A stretch of DNA of 64,000 bases, from the NCBI RefSeq assembly GCF_000372745.1, contig NZ_KB889686.1, positions 124,195 to 188,194 on the forward strand, read 5' to 3'. This document shows, in pieces, positions 44,143 to 52,378 of the stretch. Below the pieces are notes generated by a model. That model did not search any database and was not told the origin of the DNA. It saw only the letters and a list, made by a program, of their open reading frames with translations. A program made the translations under genes and the position numbers. Origin of the DNA: Embleya scabrispora DSM 41855 (GTDB lineage Bacteria > Actinomycetota > Actinomycetes > Streptomycetales > Streptomycetaceae). Numbering within the stretch: position 1 is the stretch's first letter; each line of letters opens with the position of its first letter.

Positions 44143-45681
44143 TCAGTGCACGTCGCTCGACGCCCTCGCCGTTTCGGTTCGGGCGCGGCGGCGCGTGGTC
44201 ATCGCCCAGGCGGCCGGCGCGGTTGCGGCGAGCAGCGCTGCGGCCGTCGCCAGTGCGTGCTGCGCGCTCAGGCCCGGGGCCTGCCCGGAGCCGCTGCCGG
44301 TCAGGTAGACGCCGCCGACGATGGCGACGCCGAGTGTGCCGCCGAGTTGCTGGACGGCGTTGAGGAGCCCTGCCGCCGAGCCGGTCTCCTGCGGCGAGAC
44401 GTGGCGCAGCGCGGCGGTGAAGAACGGCGCGGTGAACAGGCCGACACCGAGGCCGGCCAGGACGAGAGCGAACGGCAGGCCGAGCGGGTAGTCGCCGGCG
44501 GGCGCGACTCGGTACGCCAGGGCTGCGGCGGCGAGGCCGGCGGCGAGAGTGGCAATGCCGGCGTGCAGGACACGGGTGCCGTAGCGGGGGACGAGGTGGC
44601 TGCCGGCGGCCCAGGAGGCGACGGCCAGGCCGGCGGACCACGGCAGCAGGGTGAGGCCGGCGGCGAGCGGGCCGTTGTCCAAGCCCAGTTCCAGGTGCAG
44701 CACGACGGTGATCATGACGCCGTTCATGACGGCGAAGAAAAGGGTGGAGGTGGCCAGTGCGGCGGGGAAGGCACGACCGCGCAGCAGGGACGGCTCGATC
44801 AGCGGGGTACGGCCGGCGGCGGCCGCGCGGCGCTGGTGGGCGGTGAACACGATCAGGACGAGCGTGCCGAGCGCGGCGGCGGCCCATGCCCCGGTTTTCG
44901 GCGCACCGGTGCCGGCGGTGAGCGGGCACACCAGAAGAGCGGTGCCGACCATGGCCAGGGCGGTGCCGGTCGGGTCCAGGCGGGGGCGTACGGGGGCGCG
45001 GTCCTCGCGCAGCCGCGGTGCGATGGCCAGGACGGCCGCGGCGAGGGGCAGGTTGACCAGGAACACCGCGCGCCAGGAGGTGCCGAACAGGTCGGCATGG
45101 GTGAGCACGCCGCCCAGGACCGGGCCGAGGACCGCTGACAGGCCCATGACCGGGCCGATGGTGCCCAGCGCCTTGGGTAGCTCGTCGCCGTCGAACATGG
45201 CGCGGATCAGTCCGAACGTCTGCGGGATGATCAGGGCGGCGGCGGCACCTTGGGCCGCGCGTACGCCGATGAGGACGCCGGCGGTGGGGGCGAGCGCGCA
45301 GGCCAGTGATGTGAGGGCGAACGCGGTGACGCCGATCCGAAAGATCCGGCGGCGGCCGGCGATGTCGCCGAGACGGGCGGCGGTGAGCAGGCCGAGGGCG
45401 AAGGCGAGGGTGTACGCGGCGCTGTACCAGGGGATCGCGGCGGCGGGACCGCCGAGGTCGGCGTGGATGACGGGACCGGCGACCTGGACGATCGTGGCGT
45501 CGAGGAGGTTCATGGCCTCGGCGGTGAGCAGCGCGATCAGGGCGGTCCACCGCCGGGGATACGCGACGGGGGTCGGTTGGACGGAGCGGGCGGCGACACC
45601 GGCGGTGCGGGTGGGCTCGGTGGGTTGCTTGGTGGAGTGCGAGGCGGGCTCGTTGGAGTGCTGGGTGGAGCGCTCGGTCAT
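44143..45681 (-). CDS. DHA2-type MFS drug/metabolite exporter
   Basis: 512 aa from ATG 45681, with a long hydrophilic N-terminal tail. Fourteen-helix DHA2 architecture: ALIALLTAEAMNLLDATIVQ, AAYTLAFALGLLTAARLGDI, AGRRRIFRIGVTAFALTSLA (motif A), GLSAVLGPVLGGVLTHADLF (motif C) and WRAVFLVNLPLAAAVLAI. Proton-driven export of a small compound at the membrane is likely; the substrate is unknown. It is divergent from an Lrp-type regulator, with a tandem repeat between. Confidence 0.9.
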   Translation of the reverse strand: MTERSTQHSNEPASHSTKQPTEPTRTAGVAARSVQPTPVAYPRRWTALIALLTAEAMNLLDATIVQVAGPVIHADLGGPAAAIPWYSAAYTLAFALGLLTAARLGDIAGRRRIFRIGVTAFALTSLACALAPTAGVLIGVRAAQGAAAALIIPQTFGLIRAMFDGDELPKALGTIGPVMGLSAVLGPVLGGVLTHADLFGTSWRAVFLVNLPLAAAVLAIAPRLREDRAPVRPRLDPTGTALAMVGTALLVCPLTAGTGAPKTGAWAAAALGTLVLIVFTAHQRRAAAAGRTPLIEPSLLRGRAFPAALATSTLFFAVMNGVMITVVLHLELGLDNGPLAAGLTLLPWSAGLAVASWAAGSHLVPRYGTRVLHAGIATLAAGLAAAALAYRVAPAGDYPLGLPFALVLAGLGVGLFTAPFFTAALRHVSPQETGSAAGLLNAVQQLGGTLGVAIVGGVYLTGSGSGQAPGLSAQHALATAAALLAATAPAAWAMTTRRRARTETARASSDVH

Positions 45682-45756
45682 GGGGACCCCCGTGAGTGGT
45701 GTGGTGCGCGGATTCGGGGCCTGCGGGTTCACCGGTCTGCCGTCCCGGCGCTTCCC

Positions 45757-45828
45757 GGTGTCCTGGTGTCCTGGTGTCCTGGTGTCCCGGTGTCCCGGTG
45801 TCCCGGTGTCCCGGTGTCCCGGTGTCCC
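45757..45828. repeat. 8-bp tandem repeat, nine copies
   Basis: GGTGTCCT three times (45757-45780) followed by GGTGTCCC six times (45781-45828). It lies 76 bp upstream of the MFS start, in the shared region of divergent MFS and Lrp genes. The 8-bp unit is out of phase with codons and the helix turn, so copy changes would shift promoter spacing. Confidence 0.85.
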
Positions 45829-45918
45829 GGTTGGGCACCACCCTGGTCCGGCTTTCACTTTCGGTTCCACTTTTGGCGGTCGAACCGATGATTGCTTCCG
45901 TCAAGCTCGGCTATTTTG

Positions 45919-46902
45919 ATGGATATGCTCGAACTGGACGATCTGGACCGTGGCCTGATCCACGCTCTCCACGTGGACGCGCGCGCCCCGTTCACCCTCG
46001 TCGCCGAGGTCCTCGGTTCCTCGACCCAGACCGTGGTCCGCCGCTACCGCCGCCTGTACGCCGAAGGCGGCCTGCGCGTGGTCGCCCTGCCGACTCCGCG
46101 CAGCACCCCCGCGCACCAGTGGTTCGTCCGCCTGACCGCCGCCACTCGCACCGCCCACGACATCGCGGTCGCGTTGGCCCGCCGCCCCGACGCCTCGTGG
46201 GTCCGGCTGACCTCCGGCGGTACCGAGATCGTCGCGATCATCCACACCGCGCCCAGCGGCCCGGACGCCCACTCCCTCCTGCTGCGCGACATTCCGCGCA
46301 CCGCCGGAATCACCGCGGTCTCCGCGCACTACCTGCTGCACACCTACCTGGGCGGGCCCACCGCGTGGCGCGGCCGGCTGGGCGCGCTGACCCCCGAACA
46401 GGAGGCCCGGCTGCGCGCCCACGACGTCCCGGCCGCCGACATCGAGGGCGACGACCCGTACACACTCACCGACGCCGACCTGCGCTTGCTGGCCGCGCTG
46501 CGCGAGGACGCCCGGGCGGGCTACACGGAACTGGCGGCCGCGACCGGCTCCACGCCCTCCACGGTCACCCGTCGGCTGACTCGATTGCGCTCGCGTGGTG
46601 CGCTGTTCTTCGACGTCGACATCGAACCCGCCTTCCTCGGCGCCACCGTGTCCGCGCTGCTGTGGATGCAGGTCGCCCCCAGCCGCCTCGACGAGGTGGC
46701 CACGGTGCTCGCCGGCCACGAGGAACTCGCCGTCGTCGCCGCCACCACCGGTCCGACCAACCTGGTCGCCCACGCCCTGTGCCGCGACGCGGAGGCCCTG
46801 CACCACTACCTGATTCGCCGCGTCGCCCTGGACGCCATCACCCGCATCGAGACCGCACCGGTCCTGCGCACCTACAAGGCCGCCGCCACGCTGCGCGGCT
46901 GA
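45919..46902 (+). CDS. Lrp/AsnC family regulator with two HTH-ligand units
   Basis: About 327 aa; ATG 45919 or 45925, with no clear ribosome site. Two AsnC units occur in tandem: LDDLDRGLIHALHVDARAPF, then TLVAEVLGSSTQTVVRRYRR, and again LTDADLRLLAALREDARAGY, TELAAATGSTPSTVTRRLTR. The second ends in a RAM-type domain (ATVSALLWMQVAPSRLDEVA, HHYLIRRVALDAITRIETAP). Such double Lrp proteins are known in Streptomyces. It probably controls the divergent MFS exporter in response to an amino-acid-like ligand. Confidence 0.85.
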   Translation: MDMLELDDLDRGLIHALHVDARAPFTLVAEVLGSSTQTVVRRYRRLYAEGGLRVVALPTPRSTPAHQWFVRLTAATRTAHDIAVALARRPDASWVRLTSGGTEIVAIIHTAPSGPDAHSLLLRDIPRTAGITAVSAHYLLHTYLGGPTAWRGRLGALTPEQEARLRAHDVPAADIEGDDPYTLTDADLRLLAALREDARAGYTELAAATGSTPSTVTRRLTRLRSRGALFFDVDIEPAFLGATVSALLWMQVAPSRLDEVATVLAGHEELAVVAATTGPTNLVAHALCRDAEALHHYLIRRVALDAITRIETAPVLRTYKAAATLRG

Positions 46903-46957
46903 CGACCCGCCCGCCGGCCTCGGGAACGGAGCACGCGGCGAGTCGAGGGGAGTGCGC

Positions 46958-47521
46958 TCAGCCGCCCACCGCCGTGTGCAACCGGGCCATGGCCAGGCGC
47001 AGTTCGCGCCCGGTGCCGATCGGCACGATGGCGGCCCGACCCGGTACCCGGACGCCGCCGGTGAGGGCGACCCGGGTCGTGTCGTGTTCGGCGACCGCGG
47101 CCATGCCGATGATCACGAACCGGCTCTGCAGCCAGCACCAGCCCGGCCGCAGGACGCCGTCGAAGCGGGCCCGCATGCCGTAACGGCTGCGCGCGTATGC
47201 CTCGACGCGATCACCGTCGCGCCGGGACACCCGGACGTGCCGCATGTCCGGCTGGAACCGGCCGAAGCCCTGCTCCAGGTCGCCCATCACCGCCCAGACA
47301 TCGGCGAACGGCGCGGGCACCACACCCTCGACGACACGAGCGCCCGGGATGCCGGCGGTCAGCGCACGCAGGCGGGCAACCGCGTCGACGTGCACGGGAA
47401 CCCAGCGGGCGGGATGCACACGTACGTGTTCGACACTCGTGGAATCGATGCCCATCGGCTCGACCCGGGTGGGTTCGGCATCGTCCGATCCGATGTTGCC
47501 GGGGTCGCGTGGCTCGGTCAT
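46958..47521 (-). CDS. SRPBCC family protein coupled to a sigma factor
   Basis: 187 aa. ATG 47521 overlaps the preceding sigma-factor stop as ATGA, which fixes the start. The START-like fold is visible: VVEGVVPAPFADVWAVMGDL, EQGFGRFQPDMRHVRVSRRD, GDRVEAYARSRYGMRARFDG and GWCWLQSRFVIIGMAAVAEH. The role is unknown; the coupling suggests it works with, or is co-induced by, the sigma factor. Confidence 0.72.
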   Translation of the reverse strand: MTEPRDPGNIGSDDAEPTRVEPMGIDSTSVEHVRVHPARWVPVHVDAVARLRALTAGIPGARVVEGVVPAPFADVWAVMGDLEQGFGRFQPDMRHVRVSRRDGDRVEAYARSRYGMRARFDGVLRPGWCWLQSRFVIIGMAAVAEHDTTRVALTGGVRVPGRAAIVPIGTGRELRLAMARLHTAVGG

Positions 47522-48252
47522 GCCGTCCACATCCTTCGGAATCCCGCCCGGGCGCGATGCAGCCGGGACTTGACGGTGCCTTCGGGGACGCCGAGCAGAT
47601 CGGCGGCGGTTTGTTCGTCCAGGCCCTCGACGTCGCGCAGCACCAGTACGGCACGGTGTTCGGGCGACAGCCTGGCCAGTACGTCGTCGATGTCGGCGGC
47701 CAGCTGCGGGTCGCCGGGCGCGGGCAGTTCGGTCGATTCGATCGGGGTGTCGCGTCCCGCTCGGCGGGCGATCCGGATCGCCTCGCGCACCGCGATCGCG
47801 CGGACCCAGCCGTACAGCGCCTCCGGTTCCTCGAGGTTGCGCAGCGCGCGGAAGACCACGACCAGCGTTTCCTGGACCGCGTCCTGACGGGCGTCGAGCG
47901 CGATCGGACCGCAGATGGTGGCGACGTAGGGGATCAGGTGATCGAGCAGGTCGCTCATCGCGAGGGTGTCGCCGCGGCGGGCGGCGCGGGCGAGGGCGAT
48001 GCCGCGCGTACGGCGGTCTTCGGTCCGGTCTTCGGTGCGGTCGACGCGGTCTTCGACTCGGTGCTCGATGCGGCCGTCGGGAGGGTTCTCGGCCCGGTCG
48101 TCGGCTCGGTCTCCGACGTGGTGCTCGGTTCCCCGGTCGATTCGGTCCTCGGCTGGGGCACCGCTTGGGTGTTCGAATCGATCCCGGCTTCGGTCCTGGC
48201 TGCGCTCTTCGGTTCGGTCTTCGGTTCGGCGATCCGGCACGGTGGTGATCAT
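47518..48252 (-). CDS. ECF RNA polymerase sigma factor with repetitive charged N-terminus
   Basis: 244 aa from ATG 48252, which overlaps the DUF3995 stop as ATGA. The first 80 residues are a low-complexity Asp/Arg/Glu tail (DRTEERSQDRSRDRFEH, RVEDRVDRTEDRTEDRR). Region 2: LIPYVATICGPIALDARQDA, VQETLVVVFRALRNLEEPEA, LYGWVRAIAVREAIRIAR. Region 4: DDVLARLSPEHRAVLVLRDV, EGLDEQTAADLLGVPEGTVK, SRLHRARAGFR. No anti-sigma factor is visible; the DUF3995 membrane protein before it may take that role. Confidence 0.85.
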   Translation of the reverse strand: MITTVPDRRTEDRTEERSQDRSRDRFEHPSGAPAEDRIDRGTEHHVGDRADDRAENPPDGRIEHRVEDRVDRTEDRTEDRRTRGIALARAARRGDTLAMSDLLDHLIPYVATICGPIALDARQDAVQETLVVVFRALRNLEEPEALYGWVRAIAVREAIRIARRAGRDTPIESTELPAPGDPQLAADIDDVLARLSPEHRAVLVLRDVEGLDEQTAADLLGVPEGTVKSRLHRARAGFRRMWTA

Positions 48253-48800
48253 CTCCCGGCTGCCCGGGTCCGGGGCGGTCGGCTCGACGCCCGGCGGAAT
48301 CCGGTCAGGGCGACTCTCGCGGCCGCGTAGCCGAATGCCAGGCAAACCGGCGTGTAGACGGCGAGGTTGAGGCGATGGAACGTACTGCCCGGGTCGGTCC
48401 CGATGCCCACCGCCCAGACCACGCCCGCCGTGCTCCGGACCGCGAGTCCGGCGGCGACCGCCGCGGTGATCAGCGCGCCGACCCGACCGCCTCGACCCCG
48501 ACTGTGCGCGAACACGCCGACGGCGCCCGTGCCGAGCAGGGCGCAGAGCGGCAGCAGGGTACGCGGGGTGAACGGGACGTCGGCGTTGAGCAGTCCCTGC
48601 GAGAGTGCCTCGGTGCTGCCGGCGGGCCAGGTCGAGCCGGTTGCCCAGAGCGCGTGGAGGAGGGCGTCGGCGGTGAGCAGTGCGGCGACCGCCGTACCGG
48701 CGCGTCTCCCGGTGACGGTGGGTGTGTCGATGGTGGGTCCGGCGGTTCCGCCGAGTTCGGCGGGTCCGGTGGTTCCGGTGGTTCCGGTGGCGATGCGCAC
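48249..48800 (-). CDS. DUF3995 membrane protein
   Basis: 183 aa from GTG 48800, with AGAGGGGA upstream. Four membrane helices: AVAALLTADALLHALWATGS, TLLPLCALLGTGAVGVFAHS, GALITAAVAAGLAVRSTAGV and LNLAVYTPVCLAFGYAAAR. The DUF3995 signature WATGSTWP is present. It is the first gene of a tightly overlapped three-gene operon with an ECF sigma factor and an SRPBCC protein. A signal-sensing or anti-sigma-like role is possible but only inferred. Confidence 0.82.
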   Translation of the reverse strand: MRIATGTTGTTGPAELGGTAGPTIDTPTVTGRRAGTAVAALLTADALLHALWATGSTWPAGSTEALSQGLLNADVPFTPRTLLPLCALLGTGAVGVFAHSRGRGGRVGALITAAVAAGLAVRSTAGVVWAVGIGTDPGSTFHRLNLAVYTPVCLAFGYAAARVALTGFRRASSRPPRTRAAGR

Positions 48801-49033
48801 GGCGTGGTCCCCTCTCGGGGCTGACGAGCTGTCAGCCGGTCGCCGGGAAGAGGACGCCGGGCCGGGAAACGTTCCGTGTGACGCCGGGCACACCACAGGG
48901 CGCCGCAGGAGTTTCGTCAGGCATGCGAGTGGGCGCACGGGTTGGCCGGATTGGCGGCGGCGGAGGCGGGAGGCGAAGCGCGACGACCGATTGCCGCCGG
49001 CAGGTGGGTGGTCCCGGTTGCCACGATGAGTTC

Positions 49034-49549
49034 ATGAGTGTCGAGAGGACAGCCCCGAACGGATCAACCGAGTCCGAGCGTGGGCCGACGACTTCCCCGG
49101 TGCCTTCGGCTTCGGGTTCGCCCCACCCCCCGCGCAGTGCGCCGGCCGTGCTGGAGACGTTCTTCGCGGCCGAGGCCGCCTATGTCGGAGCCGGTGGCCG
49201 AGGCAAGGCGAGCTTTGCCGAACTTGCCGCGTGTCTCGCGCCGGACGTGGTCATGTACCAGTCGCCGGGCCTGCCCTACGGCGGTCCCCGGTACGGTCCG
49301 AGCGGGATCGAGGACTTCATGGCCGCGATGAGCGAGGCATGGCGAGAGATGGAGTTCCTCGAACAGCGCTTCGCGGTCGACGGCGAGTCGGTGGCGATCC
49401 TCAACCGGGGTCTGCTGACCGCACGTGCCACCGGGCGGGTCCTGGACACCTGGGTGATGCAGATGATCACCGTTCGGGATGGCCTGATCACCGAGATTCG
49501 CCCGTTCTATTGGGACACCAAGGCGGTGGACGCGGCCCTGATGCCCTGA
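49034..49549 (+). CDS. SnoaL/NTF2-like protein
   Basis: 171 aa from ATG 49034. The first 35 residues are Ser/Pro-rich; then VLETFFAAEAAYVGAGGRGK, FAELAACLAPDVVMYQSPGL, PYGGPRYGPSGIEDFMAAMS and VDGESVAILNRGLLTARATG, with QMITVRDGLITEIRPFYWDT at the end. This is a SnoaL-like cone-fold domain. The function is unknown. It is followed 229 bp later by an alcohol dehydrogenase on the same strand. Confidence 0.8.
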   Translation: MSVERTAPNGSTESERGPTTSPVPSASGSPHPPRSAPAVLETFFAAEAAYVGAGGRGKASFAELAACLAPDVVMYQSPGLPYGGPRYGPSGIEDFMAAMSEAWREMEFLEQRFAVDGESVAILNRGLLTARATGRVLDTWVMQMITVRDGLITEIRPFYWDTKAVDAALMP

Positions 49550-49778
49550 GGTGGGGCCCTTCGGGCGGTCGGCTCGCCGCGACCGCGGCCGGGTGTGCGA
49601 CCGGTCCGGCAATTACCCATGCGATACCGATTCCGGAGCCGCGTGATCTTCGTAGGGTCTTGTTCGGCGGCAATCGATGCGAGGTCGACTACGACGGTGC
49701 ATCGGGTCGTCGGAAGTCAGGTCGGTACGGGGGCGGAAGCCTGCCCGACGAGAACGCACCCACGAAGAGGACGAGTTC

Positions 49779-50828
49779 ATGGCGCACACGCAGCAGCAGG
49801 GCATGACCGCAGCCGGCTACCACCTGGACCGGCCGCAGGACGGCCTGGCCGGACTGGTCCTGCGGGAGGAGGAGGTGCCTCGGCCGGGCCCGAACGAGGT
49901 GCTGATCCGGGTGCGGGCGGCCTCGCTCAACCGGCGGGACCTGATGATCCTCGACGGCACGTACGTCATCCCGGGGGCGCCGGGCGTGGTGCCGCTGAGC
50001 GACGGCGCCGGCGAGGTGGTCGCGGTCGGCGAGGGGGTACGGCGGGCCGAAGTCGGCGACCGGGTCGCGGTGACCTACTTCCGGAGGTGGGTCGACGGGC
50101 CGATGACGCTTCCCGTGGTGAGCGAGCAGTACGGGGCCAACCTCGGCGGAATGCTGACCGAATATCAGGTCGTCGACGAGGAGTCGGTGGTGCGGATCCC
50201 CGACCACCTGTCCTACGAGGAGGCCGCCACGCTGCCGTGCGCGGCGGTACTGGCCTGGGCGGGGTTGACCACGGGGCCTCGGCCGATGGTCGCGGGGGAC
50301 ACCGTGCTCGTGGTCGGCGCGGGTGCGGTGGCGCTGTTCGGCGTGCAGTTGGCGGCGGCATCGGGTGCGCGGGTGATCGCGATCGCCTCGGGCGCGGACA
50401 AGGCCGCGCGGCTCGCGGAACTGGGCGCGGCGGAGGTGGTCGATCGCCGGATCACGCCCGATTGGGAGTCGGCGGTGGCCGAACTCACCGACGGTCGGGG
50501 TGTCGACGTGATCCTGGAGGCGGTCGGCGCGCCCACCGTCGCCAAGTCGATCGCGTCGATCGGCTTCAACGGGCAGATCTCCCTGGTCGGCGCTTTCCCC
50601 TCGGACGGAGGGAGCTTCGACCCGAACCTGTTCAACGGGCGCTTCTTCGGTATGCAACGACTCGCGGTGGGCAACCGCACCACCTTCGAGCACCTCAACA
50701 CCGTGTTGGCCGAGCATGGGATCCGCCCGGTGATCGACCGCGTCTTCGCCTTCGACGAGGCCGTCAAGGCATACGAACACCTGCGTAGCGGAGCCCCGTT
50801 CGGCAAGGTGGTGATCACGCTCCCGTAG
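49779..50828 (+). CDS. Medium-chain NAD(P)-dependent alcohol dehydrogenase, zinc-free
   Basis: 349 aa from ATG 49779 with GAAGAGGA upstream. MDR motifs: AGLVLREEEVPRPGPNEVLI, RVRAASLNRRDLMILDGTYV, VPLSDGAGEVVAVGEGVRRA, AATLPCAAVLAWAGLTTG, TVLVVGAGAVALFGVQLAAA (NAD(P) site) and GVDVILEAVGAPTVAKSIAS. The catalytic zinc ligands Cys and His are missing (NRRDLM instead of a Cys motif), so it belongs to the zinc-independent quinone-reductase-like group. The substrate is probably an enone, quinone or aldehyde. Confidence 0.88.
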   Translation: MAHTQQQGMTAAGYHLDRPQDGLAGLVLREEEVPRPGPNEVLIRVRAASLNRRDLMILDGTYVIPGAPGVVPLSDGAGEVVAVGEGVRRAEVGDRVAVTYFRRWVDGPMTLPVVSEQYGANLGGMLTEYQVVDEESVVRIPDHLSYEEAATLPCAAVLAWAGLTTGPRPMVAGDTVLVVGAGAVALFGVQLAAASGARVIAIASGADKAARLAELGAAEVVDRRITPDWESAVAELTDGRGVDVILEAVGAPTVAKSIASIGFNGQISLVGAFPSDGGSFDPNLFNGRFFGMQRLAVGNRTTFEHLNTVLAEHGIRPVIDRVFAFDEAVKAYEHLRSGAPFGKVVITLP

Positions 50829-51256
50829 GCCGGAGGCGCGTTCGGCCGGCAGGCCGGTGCGCGCACGACGCACCACCCCTCTCGACAAGTGGCCGTCGGC
50901 GCCCATGCGCGCCGGCGGCCCGGTAGGTTGCCGGACGTGGCGGACGTGGCGAGCGTCGAGCAGGCGCACGGGCGCGGGCTGCGACCGGGCCGTCGGTCCG
51001 TGTGGGTTTCGTGGAGTACGCCAGGAACAGAGACCTGGCGGTGGATCGACGGAGGCGCATGTCTCGCACCGCACATCACCCGACCCCGCGCAGCAGGCTT
51101 GATTGGTCGGGGTTGCCGGATGGGCCGTGGCGGCGGTTGGGTGTGGCCCGGGTGGCCGGGGCCGGGTGGTCGGCGGGATCGGCTGGTGCGGCGCCGTCGA
51201 GTTGCAAGGGTTGCGTTGTGGTGTCGGTGCCGTGTCGGTTGTGCGGAAGTCGGTGG
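50829..51256. other. 428-bp intergenic region
   Basis: No gene is convincing. It is G-rich on the plus strand from 51110 and contains several unremarkable open frames. No repeat or palindrome stands out. Confidence 0.4.
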
Positions 51257-51715
51257 TCAGCGGTCGGTGAAGTAGGCGTAGGGGGCGACGGATACGCCTT
51301 CGACGACGGCTCGTTCGTCGTCCTCGTCCGCTTCGGGGTCCAGGTCGGTGGCCTGGCGGGAGCCCATGGACCAGATGGCGAATCCGGCGTGGAAGGCGTG
51401 GCCGATGTCGGTTTCGGTGCCGGTGTGGCCGAGGGCGGTCAGCTCCGCGACCACCTCGTCCAGGAAGCGCCAGGTCAATTGCACGCCGTCGAGGTGAACC
51501 TCGGTACGGGTGCCCGCCCCGTGGCCGAGTTCGACCAACTCGACCGTGTCGTCCGGCAGGTAGCAGATGACCAGGGTCGGATCGGTGCGGTAGACGGCCT
51601 TGGATCGGCCGGGCCCGTGTACCGGCTCGCCGATCCGGGCCTCGACCTCGGCCCGTGACTCACCGACCTCGACGAGCGCGACGCCGCGCCCGGGGATGAT
51701 GTTCATGCGCGTCAT
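51257..51715 (-). CDS. Hypothetical protein
   Basis: 152 aa; ATG 51715 or 51706. Sequence: NIIPGRGVALVEVGESRAEV, EARIGEPVHGPGRSKAVYRT, DPTLVICYLPDDTVELVELG and LTWRFLDEVVAELTALGHTG, ending in an acidic patch EADEDDERAVVEGV. It is soluble, without cysteine clusters. It looks like uncharacterised small actinomycete proteins of the immunity-protein type, but no family is recognised. It lies 87 bp after the DUF3291 gene on the same strand. Confidence 0.65.
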   Translation of the reverse strand: MTRMNIIPGRGVALVEVGESRAEVEARIGEPVHGPGRSKAVYRTDPTLVICYLPDDTVELVELGHGAGTRTEVHLDGVQLTWRFLDEVVAELTALGHTGTETDIGHAFHAGFAIWSMGSRQATDLDPEADEDDERAVVEGVSVAPYAYFTDR

Positions 51716-51802
51716 GGTGCCGGCCGGGGTCTTCGGCTCCGGATGTGGGCCCGGTCGGCCCGGGCGCGATGCCGTGCCCGTCGGCGCCTGCCAACCGCCT
51801 TG

Positions 51803-52276
51803 TCAGGCGATCTCGGCCGGCTCCGGTTGCGGGAAGCGGTTGCGGAACGTGAAGGCGTAGGGGGTCGGGCCGTGTTCGCGCAGGTGGTCCAGGCGGATCC
51901 GGCCGTCGGCGGAGGTCGGGATGGTGCCGGCCGGGACCCACCACAGGACCTGGGAGATCTCGGCGATGTGCTCGAACCAGTCCTGGCGGCGACGCAGGTA
52001 TTCCAGGTGGCCGCTGCGGTAGACGAACTCCCAGAGTTGATCCGGGGTTTCCCACACCGACATGGTCACGATCGTGTCGGCGTCGTACGGGCGGATGTCG
52101 GTCGCGTCCGTGGCGCCCTCGTCCTCGCCCTTCAGTCGCCAGACGAAGCCGGGTGCGTGGTCCGCGAGGTCGTTCATCGGATCGAGTCCGGCCACGAAGC
52201 CGGCCATGGTCGGGGTGTCCAGGGGAGCGAGCATGCGTGCGACGTTGAACTGGGCGATGTGGTGTGTCGAGGGCAT
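51803..52276 (-). CDS. DUF3291 family protein
   Basis: 157 aa from ATG 52276. Motifs: HHIAQFNVARMLAPLDTPTM, AGFVAGLDPMNDLADHAPGF, VWRLKGEDEGATDATDIRPY, TIVTMSVWETPDQLWEFVYR and WFEHIAEISQVLWWVPAGTI. This is a canonical DUF3291 protein, a dimeric alpha-beta barrel related to heme or antibiotic monooxygenases. The function is unproven. A Cys-rich winged-helix regulator lies about 100 bp upstream on the same strand and could control it. Confidence 0.88.
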   Translation of the reverse strand: MPSTHHIAQFNVARMLAPLDTPTMAGFVAGLDPMNDLADHAPGFVWRLKGEDEGATDATDIRPYDADTIVTMSVWETPDQLWEFVYRSGHLEYLRRRQDWFEHIAEISQVLWWVPAGTIPTSADGRIRLDHLREHGPTPYAFTFRNRFPQPEPAEIA

Positions 52277-52378
52277 GGGATTACCTCACCAGGTCCCGAG
52301 CTATATGTCAACGAGAATTGTTTTTAGAGATTCGGCGGCACCCGGGAGGCTCTGGAGCCGTGGATCGCCGGATGCGGA

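Noticed and set aside
45757-45828. Tandem repeat considered as a CRISPR array
   Set aside because: Units of 8 bp lie directly adjacent with no spacers; no cas genes are in the window.
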